From: JAMLIA01 sp039810005
GTDB taxonomy: Bacteria > Chloroflexota > Chloroflexia > Thermomicrobiales > CFX8
Assembly (NCBI GenBank): GCA_039810005.1
Contig: JBDHWD010000002.1
Location: forward strand, 37,523-101,522
Length of the DNA stretch: 64,000 bases
Reading direction: 5' to 3'
Part shown: piece by piece, positions 8,758 to 16,501 of the stretch
How the letters are laid out: each line of letters starts with the position of its first letter
How positions within the stretch are numbered: position 1 is the first letter of the stretch
Translations under genes and position numbers: made by a program
Notes under the pieces: generated by a model
Database searches by the model: none
The model's input: only the letters and a program-made list of their open reading frames with translations
What the model was told of the DNA's origin: nothing

Positions 8758-8789
8758 TGCGTCTCGTCACAACGGAAAGGAGCGACGGC

Positions 8790-9962
8790 GTGGCATTTCG
8801 CACACTTGATTCACTCGATGTCTCTGGTAAGCGCGTGCTCGTTCGCGTCGATTTCAACGTGCCGCTCGATGGCACGACCATCACTGACGACACCCGTATC
8901 CAGGCGGCGCTGCCGACGATCAACACGCTGCTCGATCGCAATGCTGCGGTGATCCTTGTTTCGCACCTCGGCCGCCCGAAGGGAAAGGTTGTGCCGGAGT
9001 TTTCGCTCGCGCCGGTTGCGAAGCGGCTGAGCGAGCTGCTGGGCAAGGACGTCCGATTCGCGTCCGACGTGGTCGGCCCTTCAGCGCAGGAGATCTCGCA
9101 GTCGATCCAGCCTGGCGATGTAGCACTTCTGGAGAACGTGCGCTTCGAGCCGGGCGAAGAGCGCAACGACGAGGATCTGGCGGCAGCGCTGGCCGAGCTT
9201 GCCGACGTCTACGTTAATGACGCGTTCGGCGCTGCGCATCGAGCGCATGCATCGACCGAAGGCGTCGCCCACAAGCTCCCGCACGCGGCCGGCCTGCTGA
9301 TGGAACGTGAACTGTCGGCGCTGTCGCGAGCACTGGACGATCCTGGGCGGCCACTGGTCGTGATCCTCGGCGGAGCGAAGATCTCGGACAAGATCGGGGT
9401 AATTCGCAAGTTCCTGGATACCGCCGATGCGATCCTGGTCGGCGGCGGTATCGCCAACACCCTCGTAGCCGCGCAGGGGAAAGAGATGGGCAAGTCGCTC
9501 GTCGAAACCGGCAGCCTGGATGTCGCACGGCAGATTCTCGATGAGGCGAAGACGTCGAAGTGTGACCTTGTCATTCCGACTGACTTCGTCGTAGCGAGCA
9601 GCCCGGACGATGCCGCGAACGCTGAAACTGTCACTGAGGTTGCGCCCGACAAGGCGGCATTGGACATCGGCCCCGAGAGCATCGCCGCGTTCAGCGACTG
9701 GATCGCAAAGGCGAAGACCATCGTCTGGAATGGTCCGATGGGTCTCTTCGAGGTATCGCCGTTCGACGCCGGCACGCGGGCGATTGCCGCGGCTGTCGCC
9801 GCCTCGGACGGATACTCGATCGTCGGCGGTGGTGATTCGGTGGCAGCCGTCCATCAAGCGGGCCTGGCTGATCAGATGGATCACGTCTCGACCGGCGGCG
9901 GCGCATCGCTGGAGTTTCTGGAAGGCAAGACGCTTCCCGGCGTCGCAGCACTGGAGGAGTGA
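8790..9962 (+). CDS. pgk: Phosphoglycerate kinase
   Basis: A 390-residue PGK transferring the acyl phosphate of 1,3-bisphosphoglycerate to ADP. RVDFNVPLDG and the substrate-loop SHLGRPKG are in the N-lobe; LGGAKISDKIGVI and the C-terminal VGGGDSVAAV with STGGGASLEFLEG form the nucleotide lobe. I set the start at GTG 8790, which has RBS AAAGGAG seven bases upstream. The upstream open frame to 8724 passes through the GC hairpin and has no PGK similarity. Its stop overlaps the region of the tpiA RBS. Confidence 0.96.
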   Translation: MAFRTLDSLDVSGKRVLVRVDFNVPLDGTTITDDTRIQAALPTINTLLDRNAAVILVSHLGRPKGKVVPEFSLAPVAKRLSELLGKDVRFASDVVGPSAQEISQSIQPGDVALLENVRFEPGEERNDEDLAAALAELADVYVNDAFGAAHRAHASTEGVAHKLPHAAGLLMERELSALSRALDDPGRPLVVILGGAKISDKIGVIRKFLDTADAILVGGGIANTLVAAQGKEMGKSLVETGSLDVARQILDEAKTSKCDLVIPTDFVVASSPDDAANAETVTEVAPDKAALDIGPESIAAFSDWIAKAKTIVWNGPMGLFEVSPFDAGTRAIAAAVAASDGYSIVGGGDSVAAVHQAGLADQMDHVSTGGGASLEFLEGKTLPGVAALEE

Positions 9963-9964
9963 TC

Positions 9965-10723
9965 GTGTCACGCAAGCCGATTGTTGCCGGCAACTGGAAG
10001 ATGAATACGACACTCGACGAAGCGCGCACGCTGGCTGAGGGCATTGCCGCCCGCACTGCCGACGTGGACGGCGTTGAGCTGGCCGTGTTTCCGCCGTTTC
10101 CCTGGCTCGTTCCAGTTCGTGAGAGACTCGGGGACACTGGTGTCCAGCTCGGCGCGCAGAACTGCTATATCAAGGAATCTGGCGCGTTCACTGGCGAGGT
10201 CTCACCGTGGGCCCTGGCCGGCGTTTGCCAGATGATCCTGGCCGGCCATAGCGAGCGCCGTCATATCTTCGGCGAGTCGGACGAACTTGTTGGACAGAAG
10301 GTCGATGCCACGCTATCGGCAGGATTGACGAGCGTTCTGTGCGTCGGCGAGCTGCTGGACGAGCGTGAGTCTGGCGACGCCATTGCGGTTGTCGAGCGCC
10401 AGCTTGCGGCCGGGCTGGCCAACGTCACGACGGGCCTGTTGCAGCGAGTTGTCATCGCCTACGAGCCCGTCTGGGCGATCGGCACGGGCGTTGCGGCGAC
10501 ACCCAACGATGCGCAGGAGATGTGCGCGGCGATTCGCCAGTGGATGGCCGGCAAGTTCGGAGACGACGGCGCTACCGTCAGGGTTCTGTATGGCGGCTCA
10601 GTGTCGCCCGACAATGCGGCCGAGCTTTTCGGTCAGTCTGATGTCGACGGCGGCCTCGTCGGTGGAGCCAGCCTCAAGGCAGACTCATTCATTGCAATCG
10701 CTGTCGCGGCAGCGACCGTGTAG
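9965..10723 (+). CDS. tpiA: Triosephosphate isomerase
   Basis: A 252-residue TIM-barrel enzyme interconverting dihydroxyacetone phosphate and glyceraldehyde 3-phosphate. Substrate Lys in AGNWKMNT, catalytic His in AGHSERR, catalytic Glu in AYEPVWAIGTG and the phosphate loop YGGSV are present. I chose GTG 9965, with GGAGGAG at ideal spacing; a GTG at 9959 in the same frame lies inside that RBS. It starts 2 bases after the pgk stop, so the genes are probably translationally linked. Confidence 0.96.
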   Translation: MSRKPIVAGNWKMNTTLDEARTLAEGIAARTADVDGVELAVFPPFPWLVPVRERLGDTGVQLGAQNCYIKESGAFTGEVSPWALAGVCQMILAGHSERRHIFGESDELVGQKVDATLSAGLTSVLCVGELLDERESGDAIAVVERQLAAGLANVTTGLLQRVVIAYEPVWAIGTGVAATPNDAQEMCAAIRQWMAGKFGDDGATVRVLYGGSVSPDNAAELFGQSDVDGGLVGGASLKADSFIAIAVAAATV

Positions 10724-10768
10724 TATCCTTGCACGGTTGTTCGACTCGTCGCTCGAAAGGTTCGTCGG

Positions 10769-10990
10769 TTGGATTTCGCAATCGATCTCGCGATCATCGT
10801 TGTGTCGATCATGCTGATGGCTGTGATCCTGATGCAATCAAAGGGGTCTGGCTTCAGCGGCGCATTCGGTGGCGATACATCGTCGATTTATCGAACGCGG
10901 CGCGGCTTTGAGCGCACGTTGTACAACTTTACGATCGGCGTCGGTGTCATCTTCGTCGTACTGTCGATTATCGCCGCAGTCGCTCGATAG
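10769..10990 (+). CDS. secG: Preprotein translocase subunit SecG
   Basis: A 73-residue SecG, the small accessory subunit of the SecYEG channel. Two membrane segments (about 2-22 and 52-72) flank the conserved loop MQSKGSGFSGAFGG. The start is TTG at 10769 behind GAAAGG. Its position after tpiA is a widely conserved arrangement (pgk-tpiA-secG) and supports the call for this small protein. Confidence 0.92.
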   Translation: MDFAIDLAIIVVSIMLMAVILMQSKGSGFSGAFGGDTSSIYRTRRGFERTLYNFTIGVGVIFVVLSIIAAVAR

Positions 10991-11007
10991 CACCGAAACT
11001 GTCTTGG

Positions 11008-11034
11008 TTGACGTATACAAGGCTGCGGTATACT
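11008..11034 (+). promoter_or_regulatory. Candidate promoter for tatA
   Basis: TTGACG (11008-11013) and TATACT (11029-11034) are good boxes, but the spacer is only 15 bases. Start near 11041, about 39 bases before the tatA ATG. Confidence 0.5.
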
Positions 11035-11079
11035 CGCCGCGCAAGCGCGATGTCAGCGGTCGAATAGGAGGCTCCACCA

Positions 11080-11292
11080 ATGCCGTCTCTGGGGTGGCAG
11101 GAACTCGTCATCATCCTGGTGATTGTCGTCATCATTTTCGGAGTGGGTAAGCTCCCCGAGATTGGCGGCGCTCTGGGTAAGGGCATCAAAGAGTTCAAGA
11201 CCAATGTCAACGAGGAAGGCGAAGAGGTCGACGTGGTAGAGACCAAGGAAGTTACCACCACGACCAAGACGCCGGCGAAGGAAGAGCTCTAG
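11080..11292 (+). CDS. tatA: Twin-arginine translocase subunit TatA/E-like
   Basis: A 70-residue TatA-type protein. The N-terminal helix (WQELVIILVIVVIIFGVG, about 6-23) is followed by the diagnostic hinge FGVGKLPEIGGALGKGIKEFK and an acidic, Thr/Lys-rich tail. TatA oligomers form the conducting part of the Tat pathway for folded proteins. RBS AGGAGG. No tatC is in the window; a second, longer TatA/B-like gene lies at 44650. Confidence 0.93.
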   Translation: MPSLGWQELVIILVIVVIIFGVGKLPEIGGALGKGIKEFKTNVNEEGEEVDVVETKEVTTTTKTPAKEEL

Positions 11293-11324
11293 GCTCGTCC
11301 TCCTCATCATCACGGATCGTGAGC

Positions 11325-11353
11325 AATGCCCGGGTTTTCGTAGCCCGGGCATT
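11325..11353 (+). terminator. Hairpin downstream of tatA
   Basis: AATGCCCGGG, loop of 9, CCCGGGCATT: a perfect 10-bp stem 32 bases after the tatA stop. Only TTTG follows, so it is a weak intrinsic terminator at best. Its position between tatA and the lepB promoter supports termination. Confidence 0.5.
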
Positions 11354-11399
11354 TGCGTGCGCATCGTCGCACTGACCTCGTTGCGATACGGCTCGGCGG

Positions 11400-11405
11400 T
11401 ATACT
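11400..11405 (+). promoter_or_regulatory. Candidate -10 box for lepB
   Basis: TATACT preceded by GCGG, 41 bases before the lepB start. A TTGCGA at 11381 is too close to be a standard -35. Confidence 0.45.
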
Positions 11406-11446
11406 CGGATCGGGCCGCTGTATAGCATCTTGAAGGACGACACAGA

Positions 11447-12175
11447 ATGTATGACGGCTCGCAGGCAGGCAAGCCGCCTGGAGACGGATATCACCGGACA
11501 ACCCCACCAGCGGCCGACGCGCAATCAACGCAGGATCTTCCGGCCGTTCAGCCGCAACGCAGCCAGCAGCGCGGTGTGCTCTGGGATGTCGTCGAGACTC
11601 TGATTCTGGCGTTGGTGATCTTTGTTGCGGTTCGCGCGGTCGTCCTCAATTTCCGGGTCGACGGTGAATCAATGCATCCGAATCTCGACAATGGCCAGAT
11701 GCTGCTCGTCAACCGCCCGGTCTATTGGCACTTCGATCTGAACGCCGTCCTCAACGTCCTGCCATTTGTTGACCGCGAGGGTGAGAACGTTATCTATCCG
11801 TTTCATCCGCCGCAACGCGGCGACATTATCGTTCTGCATCCACCCGTTGACGGCGGCAAGCCGTATATCAAACGAATCATCGGTCTGCCCGGCGAGCGAA
11901 TTGCGATCCATGATGGAGCCGTCTATATCAATGGCGAGCGGTTGGAAGAACCGTATCTGAATGGCATCGAGACAGCCTGGTCGGGGACGCTAAGTCAGAA
12001 TGAGCTGACAATTCCCGATGGCCAGTACTACGTTCTCGGCGATAATCGGGCAAACTCGTCAGACTCGCGGGCATTTGGTCCGATTGGAATCGATCAGATT
12101 ATCGGGCGGGCCTGGATATCGTATTGGCCTAGAAGTGATATAGGTATCCTGTCCACACCGTCGTATCCCCACTAG
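11447..12175 (+). CDS. lepB: Signal peptidase I
   Basis: A 242-residue type I signal peptidase, removing signal peptides at the outer face of the membrane. A Pro/Gln-rich cytoplasmic tail (1-45) precedes one membrane helix (about 49-69). Catalytic Ser75 is in the DGESMHPNL box and Lys142 in YIKRIIGLPGE; GDNRANSSDSRAFG is the conserved C-terminal box. A short loop between Ser and Lys boxes and a single anchor fit the Gram-positive-type enzyme. RBS GAAGGA. Near secG and tatA, so three export-related genes cluster here. Confidence 0.95.
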   Translation: MYDGSQAGKPPGDGYHRTTPPAADAQSTQDLPAVQPQRSQQRGVLWDVVETLILALVIFVAVRAVVLNFRVDGESMHPNLDNGQMLLVNRPVYWHFDLNAVLNVLPFVDREGENVIYPFHPPQRGDIIVLHPPVDGGKPYIKRIIGLPGERIAIHDGAVYINGERLEEPYLNGIETAWSGTLSQNELTIPDGQYYVLGDNRANSSDSRAFGPIGIDQIIGRAWISYWPRSDIGILSTPSYPH

Positions 12176-12246
12176 GGGATGGTGTCTTTCATCCGGGGCA
12201 TGTCCTACCTCGGTGCGAGACTTCCGCTGTGAAGGGGCATCGAATC

Positions 12247-12783
12247 ATGATAGAGACCGTCGTCGACAGCATCCGAGTCAGCCTGGTGACGCAGGCTCGG
12301 GTGGTCATTCTCAAAGAAGTTGAGGGTGACCGACATCTTCCGATCTGGATCGGCGCGTTCGAGGCTGAGGCTATCGCGATGGAGCTGCAGGGCATTTCAT
12401 CGCCGCGACCACTGCCATACGATCTTCTGCGCTCGGTCATCGGCGAGCTTGGTGCGGACATCAACCGCATCGTCATTACCGAGATAAATAACGACGTCTA
12501 TTACGCGCGGATCATCATTCAGCAAAACGGTATGGGCGTCGAGATTGATTCGCGCCCGTCCGATGCAATTGCGCTTGCGGTTCGGGCGAAGGTGCCGATC
12601 TTCGTCGACGATTCAGTGATGGCGCGTGCTGGCGTGCAGCTGGACGAAGAGAGTGACGAAGAGACTGCGGCTGAGGGCGAGAACGAGGGCGAACCGACGA
12701 TAAACGAGGAAAAGCTCTCGGCATTCCGCGACTTCATCGATACGCTTGATCTCGATGACTTCGGTCAGAAGCGCGACAATTAA
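12247..12783 (+). CDS. Bifunctional nuclease family protein (DUF151)
   Basis: A 178-residue protein with the DUF151 domain (about 1-130): RVVILKEVEGDRHLPIWIG, EAEAIAMELQG and SRPSDAIALAVRAKVPIFV are its conserved blocks. Some members are described as bifunctional nucleases in plants and bacteria; activity here is untested. The C-terminus (about 140-178) is strongly acidic and ends in a predicted helix, as in many bacterial members. I prefer ATG 12247 (AAGGGG nine bases upstream) over GTG 12229. Confidence 0.85.
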   Translation: MIETVVDSIRVSLVTQARVVILKEVEGDRHLPIWIGAFEAEAIAMELQGISSPRPLPYDLLRSVIGELGADINRIVITEINNDVYYARIIIQQNGMGVEIDSRPSDAIALAVRAKVPIFVDDSVMARAGVQLDEESDEETAAEGENEGEPTINEEKLSAFRDFIDTLDLDDFGQKRDN

Positions 12784-12828
12784 GGTCAGCAGGGCGGGAC
12801 GACAGCTAGTTGGTTGGAATATTGTGCA

Positions 12829-13482
12829 ATGACCACGTGTTCTTCATCCCAGATCGATACGTGCGCTGACGGTGTGATTTGCACACCGAACATCGACGGA
12901 TCACAACGCGATCGGCTCGAGCAGCAGGCGCTCGAGCACATCGACGCGCTCTACCGAACCGCGTTGCGCATGACACGAAACGAAGCGGATGCTGAAGACC
13001 TCGTGCAGGAAACCTATTTGCGAGCGTTCCGCTCATTGCATCAGTTCACCGAAGGTACCAACTTGCGAGCCTGGCTGTTTCGCATTATGACGAACGCCTA
13101 CATCAACGAGTACCGACGGCGACAGCGCCGCCCATCGAAGGCGTCGCTGGATGATCTGGAAGAGTTTTATCTCTACGACCACCTGATCGAGTCCGGCGTC
13201 CAGCCGAGTGTCGAGCGGCCAGAAGACATCGTACTCAGCCAGTTGTCGGTCGACAGCGTTATCAACGCCATTGAGGACCTGCCGGAAGAGTTTCGCCAGG
13301 TTGTCCTGCTGGCCGACGTTGAAGGCTTTAGCTATCGCGAGATCGCCTCAATCGTCGACATACCAATGGGAACCGTCATGTCACGACTCTATCGCGCCCG
13401 ACGCCGACTGCAGCGCACGCTGTATGACGCGGCAATCGAATTCGGAATCGTTGAGAAAGCGGCGTTCGATGGGAACGTGTAA
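12829..13482 (+). CDS. ECF RNA polymerase sigma factor, SigR/SigH-like
   Basis: A 217-residue extracytoplasmic-function sigma factor. Region 2 (about 35-110) includes DAEDLVQETYLRAFR and LRAWLFRIMTNAYINEYR; region 4 (about 145-205) includes LPEEFRQVVLLADVEGFSYREIA and the recognition helix GTVMSRLYRARRRLQ. The region-2 wording and the RsrA-like partner next door point to the SigR group, which responds to thiol oxidation in Actinobacteria. ATG 12829 is used; TTG 12814 in frame is an alternative, and neither has a strong RBS. Its last 14 bases overlap the anti-sigma gene. Confidence 0.9.
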   Translation: MTTCSSSQIDTCADGVICTPNIDGSQRDRLEQQALEHIDALYRTALRMTRNEADAEDLVQETYLRAFRSLHQFTEGTNLRAWLFRIMTNAYINEYRRRQRRPSKASLDDLEEFYLYDHLIESGVQPSVERPEDIVLSQLSVDSVINAIEDLPEEFRQVVLLADVEGFSYREIASIVDIPMGTVMSRLYRARRRLQRTLYDAAIEFGIVEKAAFDGNV

Positions 13483-13696
13483 GCAAACAATCGAACACCT
13501 GTATCAATATCTGGATCGTGAGCTTTCGGCCGAAGAGCGCCTTGAGGTGCAGCACCACCTCGATCAGTGTCCACCCTGCCGCGATCACTTCCGGTTTGAG
13601 GAGAACGTGCTGAGCATTATCGGACAGCGCTGTCGACAGACGAGCGCCCCGACTGAGCTGCGTGACCGCGTACGGAAGATGTGCCGAGAAGCCTAG
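13469..13696 (+). CDS. Zinc-binding anti-sigma factor, RsrA-like
   Basis: A 75-residue ZAS-type anti-sigma factor. It has an N-terminal Cys (MGTCKQTIEHLYQYLDREL), then HHLDQCPPC giving the H-x3-C-x2-C zinc motif, and a further Cys near residue 58. This layout matches RsrA and mycothiol-system anti-sigma factors, which release SigR when their zinc cysteines are oxidised. It overlaps the sigma gene by 14 bases, so the pair is translated together. Redox sensing is inferred from family and arrangement. Confidence 0.82.
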   Translation: MGTCKQTIEHLYQYLDRELSAEERLEVQHHLDQCPPCRDHFRFEENVLSIIGQRCRQTSAPTELRDRVRKMCREA

Positions 13697-14106
13697 GAAT
13701 CGGTCGCCGGCGGCAGCGCGTCTTCTCTGAACCGCCCCAACTCGAATGAGATGCCGGGACAACGAATGTTGTGCAGATCGATCTTGGCGTTGATCGCAGT
13801 CGCCAACGTCCGATAGTTGTCTCCGGCTCGCACCGACAGGGCGTGGCGGCTCCCATATTGCCGGATCAGATCACGCCACTCGGCGATGGCCGCCAGCACG
13901 AGCGGCCGCTCGTGGTAGACCTGCTTTCGCAGCTCGAGCCATTCGGGCAAGAAGCCCGCATTGTGCAGGATGTGGTTGCCCATCCAGTCGTCGCCGGTGT
14001 AGTCATCATCCTGAGCGGAGAGACGCTTGCCGGAAGATCTGAGATTCTCGAACTCACCGCGTTCAATCGCTTCGCGAATCTTCTCCTCGGCGATCCGCTC
14101 AAACAT
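13693..14106 (-). CDS. DUF1992 (DnaJ-homologue subfamily C member 28 conserved domain) protein
   Basis: A 137-residue protein of the DUF1992 family: MFERIAEEKIREAIERGEF at the start and GDDWMGNHILHNAGFLPEWLELRK in the middle are its signature. Function is unknown; despite the name there is no J domain. The open frame continues upstream to 14784, but that part is antisense to nuoE and unlike the family, so I use ATG 14106 with GGAAGGAAC upstream. It converges with the anti-sigma gene, the stops overlapping by three bases. Confidence 0.85.
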   Translation of the reverse strand: MFERIAEEKIREAIERGEFENLRSSGKRLSAQDDDYTGDDWMGNHILHNAGFLPEWLELRKQVYHERPLVLAAIAEWRDLIRQYGSRHALSVRAGDNYRTLATAINAKIDLHNIRCPGISFELGRFREDALPPATDS

Positions 14107-14134
14107 CCCTTGTTCCTTCCAGAGTGCTTCGGTG

Positions 14135-14162
14135 TTGTGCGGCAAATTGGCAATGTTATACT
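14135..14162 (+). promoter_or_regulatory. Promoter of the nuoE-nuoF pair
   Basis: TTGTGC (14135-14140), a 16-base spacer, then TATACT (14157-14162) preceded by TGT, so both -35 and extended -10 features are present. Start near 14169, about 79 bases before nuoE, overlapping the 5' flank of the divergent DUF1992 gene. Confidence 0.65.
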
Positions 14163-14247
14163 CGCCCCAGTGCGCGTGAAGCATCTCACGCGCCCATTGC
14201 AGCGACAACGTACGTCCAACGACACCCCAAAGCGGAAGGGCGCAGAC

Positions 14248-14787
14248 TTGGCTCAAGAGGTTCACGTCAGCGAGTCGGATCTGGACGACATTCGCACGCT
14301 GCTTCGAGCGAAGTACCAACCACGAGATTTCGAAGAAGCGCAGGAGATGATTCTCGGTGCCTGCCAGGACGTACAGCATCTCATTGGCTGGGTGTCGCCG
14401 GAAGCGGCTCGCGTTGTTGGCGATCATCTCGGCGTAACCGAGAATCGCATTTTCGGACTCCTGACGTTCTATGCTGACTTCCGGACGCAACCGCCCGGCA
14501 ATCACTTCATGCTGCTCTGCCATGGCACGGCCTGCTTCGTCGGCGGAAGCCAGAAGCTGATTGATGAGCTGCAGGATCGCTACGGCATCGGCGGTGACGA
14601 AACGACTGCGGACGGTGAATTGACGGTGCAGATCGTCAATGGGTGCCTCGGCGTATGCGAGCTGGCACCGGCCGTGCAGGTCGATCATCACGAGTATTTT
14701 GGTCACCTCGATGTCGACAGTTTCAACGAGGCAATCGCCGAGATCATTCGGCGAGGCCCAGCTGGGGGTCATCATGAAGCTCACTAG
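14248..14787 (+). CDS. nuoE: NuoE-type [2Fe-2S] thioredoxin-like subunit of an NADH-dependent oxidoreductase
   Basis: A 179-residue 24-kDa-type subunit. The helical N-terminus (LGACQDVQHLIGWVSPEAA) and thioredoxin fold are typical. The [2Fe-2S] ligands are Cys91 and Cys96 (C-x4-C) and Cys133 and Cys137 (C-x3-C). Such subunits pair with NuoF in complex I, NAD-dependent formate dehydrogenases and bidirectional hydrogenases. I set the start at TTG 14248, with GGAAGGG eight bases upstream; the longer frame to 13771 is antisense to DUF1992. It overlaps nuoF by 14 bases. Confidence 0.88.
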   Translation: MAQEVHVSESDLDDIRTLLRAKYQPRDFEEAQEMILGACQDVQHLIGWVSPEAARVVGDHLGVTENRIFGLLTFYADFRTQPPGNHFMLLCHGTACFVGGSQKLIDELQDRYGIGGDETTADGELTVQIVNGCLGVCELAPAVQVDHHEYFGHLDVDSFNEAIAEIIRRGPAGGHHEAH

Positions 14788-16501
14788 TCGGCAAGGATTC
14801 GAGCAATACGCGGAGAAGCTCGCGGCTGATTGGGCGAAGCTTCACGACGGCAGCCAGTGGGTTGTCCGGGTGCCAATTGGCGAGTGGTCGAAATCCAAGG
14901 GCGCAATGGCGACCTTCGATCATTTGCGTCTGCTGCTGGAGGAATCTGGCCTGCCGTACACGCTCAAGCGCGTTGGTTCCGGCGGCTGGAACTGGGCTGA
15001 CCCATCGGTGGTCATTGAGGGCCCGAACCATCCCTCGATTCTTTACGCCGAGGTCACTGCCGACCGCGTTCCCGCGCTAATTGATTCGCTCAAGGCGGGC
15101 AAGCCGAACGAGTCGCTGGCTGTCGGAACGTTCGGATCTGATCCAGTAGGCTCAATCCGGCCACTGTCCGAGCATCCCTTCTTCTCCGGCCAGAAGCGTC
15201 TGTTGACGGCCGAGTGGGGTGTGATCGATCCTGAGTCGATCGAGGACTACATTGCACGCGGTGGCTACTCGGCGCTGAAGAAGGCGCTCTTTGAGATGAC
15301 CCCTGAAGAGGTCATCGAAGAGATGAAGACCGCCGAGGTCCGTGGCCGCGGTGGAGCAGGCTTCCCGGCCGGCATCAAGTGGGAGAGTGCTCGACGGTCA
15401 CGCGGCGAGCCGAAGTTTGTCGCCGTCAACTCTCACGAAGGTGAGCCGAACGTCTACAAGGACCGCCAACTCATCGAGAGCAACCCGCACCTGGTTCTCG
15501 AAGGTATTCTCATTGCCTGCTACGCCGTTGGCTCGAACCGCGGCTACAACTACGTCGGTGGCGAGCACGTCCTCGCGCTTGAGCGCTTCCGCAAGGCGGT
15601 CGAACAGGCCGAAGAGTGGGGCTTGATTGGCGACAACGTCCTCGGATCCGGCTTTGATGTCGAAGTTCGCCCTCGTGCCGGCGGTGGTGCATACATCTGC
15701 GGCGAAGGCTCCGCGTTGATGTACTCGGTGATGGGCGAGCGCGGCCAGCCGCGCACCAAGCCACCGAGAAGCGTTGACGAGGGCCTCTGGCGCCGGCCGA
15801 CCATGCTCAACAACACCGAATCGATTGCCAACACCGCGCTCGTGATCAACAACGGCGGCGAGTGGTACGCAAGCATGGGCACTGAGAAGAGCAAGGGCAC
15901 CAAGCTCTTCACCTTCCAGGGCCCGCTGAAGCGCCTCGGTGTCGTCGAAATGGAAATGGGCGTCAACCTCAAGCACCTCATCTTCGATGTCTATGGCGGC
16001 ATGAAGGATGGCTACACCTTCAAGGGCGTTCAAACCGGCGGCGTGTCGGCCGGCCCGCTCCGTGAGGACCAGCTCGATCATCCGGTCGACTTCGACTCGC
16101 TCACACCGCTCGGCGCAATGCTCGGTTCGGGTGGCTTCGTCGTCTTTGATCAGAGCGTCTGCTCAGTGGCCTTTGCGCGCTACCTGATGGCATTCAATCG
16201 TTACGAGTCGTGCAGCAAGTGCACGCCGTGCCGACTGGGGAACCCTGCGCTAACTGAGATCATCGACCGCATTCGGAACGGCAATGGTCGCGAGGCGGAC
16301 CTCAGGCTCATCGAGCACACAAGCAAGCACGTCATCGAGCTGTCGCTCTGCGGTCTCGGTCAGGTCGCGCCGATGCCGGTTCTCGGCATGATGCGCGCCT
16401 TCCCGGATGAATGGCGGCAGCACATCGTGGACGGCGTCTGCACAGCAGGGGACTGCCCGATGCACGTGCGCCAGCTTGTGGCGACAGCGGCCGACGACTA
16501 G
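14774..16501 (+). CDS. nuoF: NuoF-type flavoprotein (NADH/FMN/[4Fe-4S] subunit), not in a complex I operon
   Basis: A 575-residue 51-kDa-type subunit: NADH and FMN binding in GRGGAGFPAGIKW and GAYICGEGSALMYS, and [4Fe-4S] ligands Cys480, Cys483, Cys486 and Cys526 (C-x2-C-x2-C-x39-C). It is longer than NuoF of complex I (about 430) because about 140 residues precede the flavoprotein domain. In HoxF/HndC/FdhB types that extra part is a thioredoxin-like [2Fe-2S] domain, but here it has no cysteine. The conserved NADESEPG block is changed to NSHEGEPN. No nuoG, hydrogenase or formate dehydrogenase gene is nearby, so the electron acceptor is unknown. Confidence 0.85.
   Translation: MKLTSRQGFEQYAEKLAADWAKLHDGSQWVVRVPIGEWSKSKGAMATFDHLRLLLEESGLPYTLKRVGSGGWNWADPSVVIEGPNHPSILYAEVTADRVPALIDSLKAGKPNESLAVGTFGSDPVGSIRPLSEHPFFSGQKRLLTAEWGVIDPESIEDYIARGGYSALKKALFEMTPEEVIEEMKTAEVRGRGGAGFPAGIKWESARRSRGEPKFVAVNSHEGEPNVYKDRQLIESNPHLVLEGILIACYAVGSNRGYNYVGGEHVLALERFRKAVEQAEEWGLIGDNVLGSGFDVEVRPRAGGGAYICGEGSALMYSVMGERGQPRTKPPRSVDEGLWRRPTMLNNTESIANTALVINNGGEWYASMGTEKSKGTKLFTFQGPLKRLGVVEMEMGVNLKHLIFDVYGGMKDGYTFKGVQTGGVSAGPLREDQLDHPVDFDSLTPLGAMLGSGGFVVFDQSVCSVAFARYLMAFNRYESCSKCTPCRLGNPALTEIIDRIRNGNGREADLRLIEHTSKHVIELSLCGLGQVAPMPVLGMMRAFPDEWRQHIVDGVCTAGDCPMHVRQLVATAADD

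Noticed and set aside
8724..8789. N-terminal extension of pgk
   Set aside because: It starts in the GC hairpin and the internal GTG 8790 has a good RBS and the family's normal start.
14107..14784. Upstream extension of the DUF1992 gene, and the longer nuoE frame back to 13771
   Set aside because: Each extension is antisense to the other real gene and lacks family similarity.
14248..16501. Part of a complex I (nuo) operon
   Set aside because: No other nuo subunit is adjacent and NuoF has an atypical N-terminal extension.
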